This document shows, piece by piece, positions 1 to 5,036 of a stretch of DNA of 5,036 nucleotides. Made by a program: the position numbers and the translations under genes. The stretch covers positions 1-5,036 of the forward strand of contig PIVH01000763.1 of NCBI GenBank assembly GCA_003354225.1, read 5' to 3'. Numbering within the stretch: the first letter of the stretch is position 1; each line of letters opens with the position of its first letter. Source of the DNA: Globobulimina sp. (Eukaryota > Foraminifera > Rotaliida). The notes under the pieces were generated by a model, which worked only from the letters and a program-made list of their open reading frames with translations, was not told where the DNA came from and made no database searches.

Positions 1-489
1 TTCATTGATTGTTTTTCAGCAGACGAGGTTTGCGTATTTATGCATGTGACATGTCCAGATTTGATACCGTTTCATACCATTTATGATTATTTATATAATC
101 CAAAAAAATGCCATATTGCATTGAATGACTCGTACAATAATTACATATCAATATTCTCCAAACATGGCATGAATACAATCGATTTAAAATGCAATGACTT
201 GGATGACTTAATTTGCGATGGCATTATTTTGTATTGTACGCATACCGCACAATATTCAGATTATGCGTATTATTGCGATATGCAATATAATTACACTGAC
301 AATCAATGGTTTTGTGATAATTATGACAATTTCTATATTTTCCATGCAGTGGACTCAGACCTTGTATATGGTGAATATGGCTGTGATGAATATATTTGGT
401 TGGCTGATATTGCCATAATATATACATCAAAAATTACACAAATCAGACAAGCTTATCATGTAAAACATATAATCCCTCACAATCCCTGA
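1..489 (+). CDS. Cys-rich extracellular repeat segment, 5'-partial (frame 1)
   Basis: The frame is open from base 1, so the ATG at 40 is probably an internal Met rather than the start. The residues before it already fit the repeat: a Cys, six residues, then V-C-x3-H-V-T-C. The segment holds many Cys, Tyr, Asp and Asn residues and several short hydrophobic strands ending in Cys, such as the I-C-x3-I-L-Y-C stretch near 207-236. This matches the solenoid-like repeats found further downstream at 1157-2287. It should lie outside the cell in the assembled protein. The frame ends at TGA 487-489, but the Cys pattern continues in frame 3 from about 430, so the last 15-20 residues of this frame are probably not real. 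A pyrimidine-rich AG at 18-19 could be a splice acceptor, with the exon starting at 20. Because the repeat pattern extends across it, I favour uninterrupted coding. Function is unknown. Confidence 0.6.
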   Translation, partial: FIDCFSADEVCVFMHVTCPDLIPFHTIYDYLYNPKKCHIALNDSYNNYISIFSKHGMNTIDLKCNDLDDLICDGIILYCTHTAQYSDYAYYCDMQYNYTDNQWFCDNYDNFYIFHAVDSDLVYGEYGCDEYIWLADIAIIYTSKITQIRQAYHVKHIIPHNP

Positions 490-580
490 CAGAATGTTAT
501 ATGTATTGTGATAAACCATATTCGTGTCAAGCATCTCATGTATATTGTGATGATGTGTTAGAAAAATGTCATTTTGAATG
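430..580 (+). CDS. Continuation of the Cys-rich segment after a frame change (frame 3), ending at a splice donor
   Basis: Frame 3 is open from 408 and from about 430 carries the family pattern: an N-Y-T sequon, then closely spaced Cys residues including Y-S-C-x3-H-V-Y-C near 525-549. This is the same S-C-x3-[QRYH]-[IV]-[YHF] core seen repeatedly downstream. It joins the upstream frame most simply at the five-A run 429-433, where one extra A would keep the frame. The segment is too short, and lacks a start of its own, to be a separate gene. It would meet TAA at 582-584, but a GTAAAC donor begins at 581, just before it. Splicing there to the acceptor at 689 creates a Cys codon and enters the downstream frame correctly. 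An alternative is an intron at 371-492 (GTGAAT...CTGACAG, 122 nt), which also fits in phase but discards a repeat-like stretch. Confidence 0.55.
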
Positions 581-689
581 GTAAACCTGCAACAAATTTT
601 TTTTTTATTTTTTTGCGACAAATAACATGGCATACAATAGCATACAACAAATAAAATAAAAAAATAATTTGTTGTACATGTATGAGCAG
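581..689 (+). other. Spliceosomal intron, 109 nt, phase 2
   Basis: The sequence begins GTAAAC and ends GAGCAG. It is far more AT-rich than its flanks, with long T runs near 598-615 and A-rich stretches near 650-666, and it has stops in the incoming frame. The upstream exon ends with two bases (TG) of a codon. The next exon begins with T690, so the join makes TGT (Cys) and continues in the frame that stays open to 978. The new Cys extends the Cys-rich pattern on both sides. The phase match, the sensible residue and the composition change together make this the best supported intron in the window. The ATG at 682 would then lie inside the intron and not be a start. Confidence 0.75.
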
Positions 690-978
690 TTCTGGATTAC
701 AAACATGTCATATCCCCTCATCAGGAGGGCAAGTATTATATATTGACTGCTCAATAAGTCCAGAGAGTGTATGCTCTGTGTTGATTAATCCTGGTCTATT
801 ACCACAAAATTATGGTAACTTTTACAGCAATTATTTTGTATATGCAAAACAAGGCAATTCTGTTGATTTTCAAATATCACACAATTTACTCGGATATATA
901 TATGATGGCGGAATGCGACATGCTGATTTTAAGGTATTTTTACAAACAACAAACAACAAACAACCGACAGCTATATAA
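690..978 (+). CDS. Extracellular segment after the intron (frame 1)
   Basis: After splicing, this segment begins with the Cys made across the junction. It carries further Cys residues up to about 770 (T-C-H, I-D-C, V-C-S), then a Cys-free stretch of about 60 residues rich in Tyr, Asn and Phe with alternating hydrophobic residues, as in a beta-rich domain. It ends at TAA 976-978. The real frame probably leaves earlier, at the three-copy CAAACAA repeat at 943-963, because frame 3 continues with plausible protein sequence. The ATG at 682 is in frame but lies within the intron, so it is unlikely to start a separate 98-residue protein. No known domain is recognised. Confidence 0.55.
943..963 (+). 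repeat. Perfect tandem repeat, CAAACAA x3
   Basis: Three exact copies of the 7-base unit CAAACAA occupy 943-949, 950-956 and 957-963. The repeat lies inside coding sequence where the reading frame moves from frame 1 to frame 3. Seven is one more than a multiple of three, so loss of one unit, or gain of two, would produce exactly the observed frame change. This is seen directly in the sequence; the direction of change and its cause are inference. Confidence 0.85.
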
Positions 979-1150
979 TTTTACAAACAACCTTAAAAAT
1001 TTCCGTACGTTTTTCGGAGGAATCCCACAATTTAACGTATACTGCCAAACAACAACAAATGTATACCGGTAAACAGCGAATTAATTTGTGGAACGACTCC
1101 GGAAGTTTGGAATTAAACGTTATAACTTATAAACATTTTAATTATCTGAT
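964..1150 (+). CDS. Bridging extracellular segment between two frame changes (frame 3)
   Basis: Frame 3 is open from 933 to 1199. From about 966 it reads as alternating polar and hydrophobic residues with an N-L-T sequon near 1029-1037, and it contains no Cys until about 1158. It lacks a start codon of its own at the right place and fits between the frame-1 segment before it and the frame-2 segment after it. Frame 2 is also open up to 1072 here and includes an F-N-V-Y-C stretch like the repeats, so the choice of frame is not certain. An intron at 934-1019 (GTATTT...CGGAG, 86 nt, phase 0) would also link frame 1 to frame 3 and would leave only the part from 1020. The identity of this part is the least certain in the gene. 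Confidence 0.4.
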
Positions 1151-2287
1151 AAGATATTGTCGAGTGATGATTTGGTCGGTTGGTCGAGTGAATATGATGT
1201 AGATTCTTGGTGGCGAGTGGCAAATATTCAAACTATTGATGCGGATTCAAATAAAACAATGACTCCGGTTACAATTAATATTTTATGCGACCGATGTTAT
1301 GCCGATTGGTTTGCGATCAGCGGCTATGATTACAACACAAATGTCTCGGTAAAATTGGAGTGTCTGCAATGTTCTGGAACAGATTTTAACTTTTGGGGTC
1401 TCACTTCATTTGAATTTGATTGTTATGGAGTTTGCAGCGATTCTACGCTAACACTGACGGACTCCAATGCGAATCTCAATTGCTATGAAGCTGATTCCTG
1501 TAATAATTTACAAGTTTATTTGAACCCATCCAATTTTTCTGCATATAATGACGACAAATACTTATATAATCTGAATTTATTACAACAATCAGTCGGAATC
1601 CAAGTGCACAGTTTATATGGATTTAATCAATTAGACATTAATTATAATTCATCGCTATCTCATGACGACATTGCATTTAATTGTGGCTGGCCAGATTATT
1701 TCAATCAATATCGAGATTTTGAGTCCATTATCGAGTCTGAGTGCTTGTCATCGAATCCTGCATACGATTCAGCGGTGGTTGCCTTATTTGAAAAGCAATA
1801 TGAATGGAAAAACTTTACCTCACAAGTCACGTATTGTACACCATACCGATCGTGCAGAAGTTCATACATTCATTGCAGCGGTGATGAGTGTGTTTTACAT
1901 TGCCACGGCCAATATAGCTGCATCTATACCAGAATTTACACGAATTATTATATTGGGGATGTACAATATAGGCAGAACAGTTTGAAAGTATATTGTGGAG
2001 ACTATGGCTCCTGTTATCATTTAAGAATCTTTGCCAACGATATCGATTATGTCGAAGTAAACTGCTTTGCTGGTAATTCGTGTCCGGGAGTACGCGTTTA
2101 TTATTCCGATGCGTTGAGTCCAGCAAAAGGACTAAATTTCACATGTTATGACATTAACAAAACGCAAGCTGTGGTTGCTGCGGATGACAAATTCCAGTGG
2201 CCGTCCTGCAGACAATTACAGATTTATTGCCCATTTGTTGGCTGCAATATTAATATTGAAAAGTCTTTTTTAATATTGAAATATTGA
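1142..2287 (+). CDS. Long Cys-rich repeat segment of the extracellular region (frame 2)
   Basis: This open segment of about 380 codons has no ATG near its 5' end; the first usable start-like codon is TTG at 1157, so it is an internal part of a larger protein. Counting from 1157, Cys pairs spaced C-x5-C recur at residues 109/115, 227/233, 249/255, 280/286 and 303/309. The second Cys is always preceded by Ser. Six times, at residues 115, 233, 255, 286, 309 and 351, the core S-C-x3-[QRY]-[IV]-[YHF] appears. Successive cores lie 22 to 42 residues apart in the C-terminal half. A short hydrophobic strand repeating with a fixed Cys suggests a disulfide-stapled beta-solenoid, which is inference. Sequons (N-K-T, N-V-S, N-F-S, N-S-S, N-F-T) fit an extracellular location. 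The frame ends at TGA 2285-2287 within a cluster of AATATTGAAA repeats, and frame 3 continues the protein. No named domain is recognised. Confidence 0.65.
   Translation, partial: LSDKILSSDDLVGWSSEYDVDSWWRVANIQTIDADSNKTMTPVTINILCDRCYADWFAISGYDYNTNVSVKLECLQCSGTDFNFWGLTSFEFDCYGVCSDSTLTLTDSNANLNCYEADSCNNLQVYLNPSNFSAYNDDKYLYNLNLLQQSVGIQVHSLYGFNQLDINYNSSLSHDDIAFNCGWPDYFNQYRDFESIIESECLSSNPAYDSAVVALFEKQYEWKNFTSQVTYCTPYRSCRSSYIHCSGDECVLHCHGQYSCIYTRIYTNYYIGDVQYRQNSLKVYCGDYGSCYHLRIFANDIDYVEVNCFAGNSCPGVRVYYSDALSPAKGLNFTCYDINKTQAVVAADDKFQWPSCRQLQIYCPFVGCNINIEKSFLILKY
1481..2230 (+). repeat. Degenerate protein repeats with core S-C-x3-[QRY]-[IV]-[YHF]
   Basis: These are protein-level repeats and the DNA copies are not alike. 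The second Cys of each unit lies at residues 115, 233, 255, 286, 309 and 351 counted from 1157. The five residues after S-C include a hydrophobic [IV] at position five and an aromatic or His at position six. The units usually begin with a Cys five residues upstream, preceded by a V-x-C or Y-C strand. Related units occur near 31-45 and 525-549 in the upstream exon. The divergence between copies indicates an old repeat family rather than a recent tandem duplication. Confidence 0.7.
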
Positions 2288-2291
2288 AAAA
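2252..2291 (+). repeat. Three direct copies of AATATTGAAA at a frame break
   Basis: The 10-base word AATATTGAAA occurs at 2252-2261, 2272-2281 and 2280-2289. The first and third copies are 28 bases apart, and 28 leaves a remainder of one after division by three. The reading frame changes from frame 2 to frame 3 at this point. Removing one 28-base spacing would join the two frames with N-I-E-K read from either copy. The TGA at 2285-2287 lies in the third copy. An insertion or duplication between repeats is therefore a direct explanation of the break. Confidence 0.8.
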
Positions 2292-4421
2292 TTGGACCCG
2301 TATGATATAAATATATATTACGCCAAAGGCTTTGCCGAATTGGATCTAAACTGTCAGTTCAATGCATTGACCAATCGGAGTATGTGCTATGACGTAAAGT
2401 ATAGCTGCAGCAATTTGAACAATAGCTACACGGAAACCCATGCATCCACACCACACGAACCAGCGGAACCACATTATGTAAATAATAAATATTTGTATCA
2501 CAGTACATTTGACAGATATACTGGAGAGTGCATTGGTGGATGTTGTGATTATATATTTAGTTATTCCCCAACAACTTCGCCAACTGTGGCACCGTCATTT
2601 TCTCCCTCTGCATCGCCCATAATTCCACCTACCTTCTCACCCACTGCTGCTCCAACCAGATCACCCACTAAATTTGCATTTGATCAACATTTCAATGCAA
2701 CTTTTTATATCATGATTGAAGACGATGTTATTAATGTTAATCATACAAAATTGAAATCCAACTACGATATTAATGACACAATGGTGGTGGTTCAAGAAGC
2801 CATAGAATATGGATATTTAGGCGCCTCTTCGACTGGTAAATCGTATGATGAATATAGCGTAATGATCAAAAATCTAAGTTTTGAGCTGGATCGCATTGAT
2901 GTTGCAACGCAGATATATGTAAGTTCGGGGTTTATTAACGCATTCATAGCATTCACTGTTAACAATTATGATTTTGATGAGAATGTAGCTCGTCGATTAG
3001 AGCAAGAATGGAATGTATCCGATGTGAAATTTGATGTATATAATTTCTCCATTGTTGAATATGAAGAAAGCAATGTTGCCAAAGAATTGACTGATTATGA
3101 TTATAATCTTGGAACCATTGCATTTGTTTCATTCACGTCATGCATATGGATTATTGGAATATTATCTTTGTTGCATACAAAGGGCAAATTAAAATGTTTG
3201 GATAAATTGCCAGGAATTCGGCCGTGTGACGATGAACAATATGCCAGTATTATTAGGTACGGTGCACAGGCATTAGATTTGTATTCTGACATTGCATTTT
3301 GTTGGGAATTATATGTATTTGCAGACATTTTGACCGGTAATGATCTGACTGTTATTAGGATTTTGTATAGTTTATCCTTTGTATTTTTCCTTCTTCCATT
3401 CGCCATAAATTTAATGGTCGCAGTCGTATTTCAAAAATTTATGGCTTATAAAGATAGTGGGCAGCGATTATCCGCTTTTACACAAAATTGGTTCAATAAA
3501 TATTCCAAATTATTCTCTACCATTGTCATTATATCCGGATCAGTTTCCAGTTCGTTGCAATTAATCAATTCGAGTATGTTTGGTCATGAATTTTTTCATT
3601 CTGGATTTTCAAAATATGAATTATCGGAAATGAGCAAATTTCGAATTATGTTTAGTGTTTTACTGGAAAATATGCCCCAATTTATGATCCAATTATTTTA
3701 TGTGACTTATTTCAAAGGAGATGTTATATCGTTTACATTTGTTGTATCGACGAGTAGTTCAATAATCAGCATATTATCATCGATTATGGAATATTTCTTA
3801 AAAAGACAGCATACACCGACATTTCAGACGAAATTTAATGTTGAAATTATTTTGTTGACTGAAGAGCAATCCGAGTTATCTGACTTGCAAATTGGACAAA
3901 GATTTTTGAATAAAGAACATTCGAACAGTAAAAGCAAGATAGAAGTTCGCGATATAAATGTTAAAAAATTGCATAAACGCGGCAATTTGAGGAAAGCTAT
4001 AAAAAACAATGTAGCAAAATGCGTTTGTAAACTTGCTGACAATTTCGAATTATTATATTGTTATCAACAAATTGATGGATTAACTCTTCATGGATTGTGT
4101 TCCAGCGATGATTATAATACATTGCATCAATTATTTTTGAAACATCAGCAAGATTTGGTAAAGATTGTTAAAAAAGTGTATAAAATTGATGGTAAAATTA
4201 AATTGAGAAAGAAAACAGATGGATTATCAAAGAAATATTGGAAAGTTGATTTTATTGTATTCGATGAAGCCGGGCATAATATGCATAATCCAGCAGTTGA
4301 ATTAACACAAACGAACCCGGATAATAAAAGTTTTCGAATCAAAGATGTGAATAAACTATCAAAGGTGGTGCAAGTTATTGAAATTAAACAACAAAAGCAC
4401 AGAACAGGATATTTGGATTAA
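2280..4421 (+). CDS. C-terminal segment: Cys-rich end, Pro/Thr spacer, membrane domain, basic tail (frame 3)
   Basis: Frame 3 is open from 2280 to TAA 4419-4421. The first start-like codon is TTG at 2292, and residue numbers here count from it, so this is the 3' part of the gene. Residues 1-90 finish the Cys-rich region. Residues 92-126 are an S/P/T spacer. Residues 128-270 form a globular stretch with N-glycosylation sequons (N-A-T, N-H-T, N-D-T, N-L-S, N-V-S, N-F-S). Residues 273-294 are a first transmembrane helix followed by K-G-K-L-K, which fits outside-to-inside topology. Residues 322-503 hold about five more hydrophobic segments. Two motifs stand out: L-D-L-Y-S-D near 328-333 and E-N-M-P-Q-F-M-I-Q-L-F-Y near 459-470. 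Similar acidic D-x2-[ST]-D and E-x2-PQ-x3-Q-x2-Y features occur in XK-related membrane proteins, but this resemblance comes from memory and is weak. Residues 504-709 are Lys-rich with no motif I recognise, probably cytosolic. The protein is likely a receptor or adhesin-like surface protein; its activity is unknown. Confidence 0.75.
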   Translation, partial: NIEKLDPYDINIYYAKGFAELDLNCQFNALTNRSMCYDVKYSCSNLNNSYTETHASTPHEPAEPHYVNNKYLYHSTFDRYTGECIGGCCDYIFSYSPTTSPTVAPSFSPSASPIIPPTFSPTAAPTRSPTKFAFDQHFNATFYIMIEDDVINVNHTKLKSNYDINDTMVVVQEAIEYGYLGASSTGKSYDEYSVMIKNLSFELDRIDVATQIYVSSGFINAFIAFTVNNYDFDENVARRLEQEWNVSDVKFDVYNFSIVEYEESNVAKELTDYDYNLGTIAFVSFTSCIWIIGILSLLHTKGKLKCLDKLPGIRPCDDEQYASIIRYGAQALDLYSDIAFCWELYVFADILTGNDLTVIRILYSLSFVFFLLPFAINLMVAVVFQKFMAYKDSGQRLSAFTQNWFNKYSKLFSTIVIISGSVSSSLQLINSSMFGHEFFHSGFSKYELSEMSKFRIMFSVLLENMPQFMIQLFYVTYFKGDVISFTFVVSTSSSIISILSSIMEYFLKRQHTPTFQTKFNVEIILLTEEQSELSDLQIGQRFLNKEHSNSKSKIEVRDINVKKLHKRGNLRKAIKNNVAKCVCKLADNFELLYCYQQIDGLTLHGLCSSDDYNTLHQLFLKHQQDLVKIVKKVYKIDGKIKLRKKTDGLSKKYWKVDFIVFDEAGHNMHNPAVELTQTNPDNKSFRIKDVNKLSKVVQVIEIKQQKHRTGYLD
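2565..2669 (+). other. Region encoding a Pro/Ser/Thr (SPT-type) spacer
   Basis: About 35 residues are built from steps such as S-P-T, A-P-S, S-P-S and A-P-T, with nearly every third or fourth residue Pro. Such spacers are typically extended and O-glycosylated, and separate extracellular modules from the membrane. They are common in secreted and surface proteins of diatoms, oomycetes and other protists. The stretch lies between the last Cys-rich unit, ending G-G-C-C-D-Y, and the sequon-rich domain, which is the expected place for a stalk. Confidence 0.8.
3108..3800 (+). other. Region encoding the multi-helix membrane domain
   Basis: Hydrophobic segments, numbered from the TTG at 2292, lie at about 273-294, 325-347, 354-380, 407-425, 450-474 and 478-500. 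The first is separated from the rest by a short basic, Cys-containing loop, and the others are closely packed. With an extracellular N-terminal side, six helices would leave the Lys-rich tail outside, which seems unlikely. One segment may therefore be re-entrant or one helix missed; the Pro-containing segment at 450-474 is the best re-entrant candidate. The acidic and Gln residues within helices suggest more than simple anchoring. An XK-related-like fold is a tentative idea only. Confidence 0.6.
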
Positions 4422-5036
4422 TTCTTCTCTTTATACTATGACTATGTATATATATACTAAATTATTATTAAATATTACATTATAAATTGTCTCGGTAATA
4501 CATTTTCTCTTTTTTAGGTACATTATAAAGCATTAATTATTATTGAATACATGTTTAAGATATATTTGATATTATTTTACAATTTAAATATAATATTAAC
4601 TGTGCTTATTCATTATTTGGTATTTTGCTAATTATTGTTTTAATAATTTTATGCTTTTATGTTACATATATTTTTTATTATTTATATTTTTAATCATTTT
4701 TTCAAGAACTGCATGCAGTGACATTATTGTTTTTATTATTGTTTATATTGTTTTTATTAAAAGTTTATCCTTAAATTAATATTGTATACTCGTTCTTTTT
4801 CATGCCGCCCAGATAACTCAATTAAGATTGCAAACTAGTATATAAATCTATAACCGCTGTGAAAATGAGCAAATTAATGTGTTAACCGATTAGTATCACT
4901 GCAGTCACAACTATTGAGCTAATTTATTGTGGTGAGTTGAAGTCCGATCACCACAATGAAAATTAGCTCAACAGTTGACTGCAGTGGATGCAGTTGTGTT
5001 CTTTACCTATTGGAAATTGTGAATTTTTACTGTTTA
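4422..5036. other. AT-rich non-coding 3' region
   Basis: No convincing coding sequence is seen on either strand here. The first 380 bases are very AT-rich, with runs and near-repeats of ATTATTGTTTTTATT around 4724-4760. They probably contain the 3' untranslated region and terminator of the large gene. An ATTAAA at 4467-4472, 45 bases after the stop, is a possible polyadenylation signal, but such words are expected by chance in this composition. After about 4800 the base composition becomes more balanced, and the last part holds the hairpin at 4897-4986. No tRNA or rRNA is recognised. Confidence 0.6.
4897..4986. repeat. Imperfect inverted repeat / long hairpin with 39-nt arms
   Basis: The left arm 4897-4935 and right arm 4948-4986 are near reverse complements around a 12-base loop (4936-4947). 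The stem has paired blocks of 11 bases (CACTGCAGTCA), 12 bases (TTGAGCTAATTT) and 10 bases (ATTGTGGTGA), separated by a small internal loop and a two-base bulge. About 36 pairs form in total, and a few more may form outside (GTATC with the GGATGC side). It could be a small-RNA precursor, a foldback mobile-element remnant, or a cruciform-forming element. No flanking target-site duplication was evident. The structure is seen directly; its role is unknown. Confidence 0.85.

Larger units (their letters stand above)
1..4421 (+). pseudogene. One large Cys-rich multi-pass surface protein gene, frame-interrupted, 5' end outside the window
   Basis: This is the whole-locus model. All coding segments lie on one strand, in order, with almost no non-coding sequence between them. 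They share one style: Cys-rich repeats up to about 2560, then a Pro/Thr spacer, a sequon-rich domain, membrane helices and a basic tail. No credible ATG start, promoter or stop separates them; the longest segments could begin only at TTG codons, which are implausible starts in a eukaryote. The segments join through one good intron (581-689) and four frame changes near 430, 943-963, 1142-1160 and 2252-2291. I label it a pseudogene because the frame is broken as sequenced. Assembly indels, or extra short introns at some breaks, would make it an intact gene. I do not recognise a named family for the full protein. That the pieces belong to one gene is well supported; that it is truly inactive is not. 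Confidence 0.6.

Noticed and set aside
18-19. Splice acceptor TTTTTCAG near the left edge
   Set aside because: It is a good acceptor by sequence, but the repeat pattern (C-x6-C-x3-H-V) spans it, so coding probably runs through. It remains possible.
40-42. ATG at 40 as the true start of the first gene
   Set aside because: The frame is open to base 1, and the residues before the ATG already fit the Cys repeat. No start context or signal peptide follows it.
812-1072. Frame-2 open stretch as a separate gene
   Set aside because: It overlaps the better supported frame 1 for half its length. Its F-N-V-Y-C stretch near 1029-1043 is suggestive, and a 37-nt intron (934-970) would lead into it, but it then hits TAA 1070-1072 with no in-phase splice to the downstream frame 2 that I could find.
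1159-1191. Direct repeat GTCGAGTGA (1159-1167 and 1183-1191) as cause of the third frame change
   Set aside because: The copies are 24 bases apart, a multiple of three, so loss or gain of that interval would not shift the frame.
1827-2126. Reverse-strand open frames here and at 224-430, 427-633, 3101-3406, 3824-4042 and 4145-4342
   Set aside because: Those away from the intron and 427-633 lie opposite strong forward coding sequence, and all lack coherent domains; they look like shadows.
2285-2287. Recoded TGA (for example Cys or Trp) as the explanation of the breaks
   Set aside because: Reading through TGA at 487 or 2285 in the same frame gives sequence without the repeat pattern and soon meets further stops, while the neighbouring frame fits. 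TAA breaks are also involved.
4801-4880. tRNA-like stretch
   Set aside because: No recognisable T-arm or consistent cloverleaf was found.

Overview
This AT-rich window looks like nuclear DNA from a unicellular eukaryote. The signs are a phase-consistent GT-AG intron, no operon structure or ribosome-binding sites, N-glycosylation sequons, and a Pro/Thr/Ser spacer built on SPT/PT steps. Such spacers are familiar from extracellular proteins of stramenopiles and other protists. I cannot name the species. A stramenopile, rhizarian or similar protist is my best guess, and it is only inference.

One gene on the + strand fills nearly the whole coding part (about 1-4421). It runs in from upstream of the window and ends at a TAA at 4419-4421. 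It appears as several open segments in different frames, and I read these as pieces of one protein. The pieces are: a Cys-rich segment from base 1 (frame 1); its continuation in frame 3 to 580; an intron at 581-689; a segment from 690 (frame 1); a short stretch at about 964-1150 (frame 3); a long Cys-rich segment to 2287 (frame 2); and a final long segment from about 2280 (frame 3). The frame changes near 430, 943-963, 1142-1160 and 2252-2291 are not all explained by normal splicing. Two of them coincide with tandem or direct repeats whose unit length gives exactly the observed frame change, and one with an A run. The locus may be a decaying pseudogene, carry assembly indels, or contain further tiny introns; the sequence alone does not decide.

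The conceptual protein would be a large type-I-like membrane protein. It has a long extracellular region of disulfide-rich repeats with the core S-C-x3-[QRYH]-[IV]-[YHF]. A Pro/Ser/Thr spacer, a globular sequon-rich domain, a first transmembrane helix, a multi-helix membrane domain and a Lys-rich C-terminal domain of about 200 residues follow. The membrane domain carries D-x2-SD and E-x-x-PQ-x3-Q-x2-Y motifs that faintly recall XK-related proteins. The layout suggests a surface receptor or adhesin coupled to a polytopic membrane module, but its function is unknown.

The remaining 615 bases (4422-5036) are very AT-rich non-coding sequence. Near the end lies a strong imperfect hairpin with 39-nt arms (4897-4986), either a small inverted-repeat element or a small-RNA-precursor-like structure.
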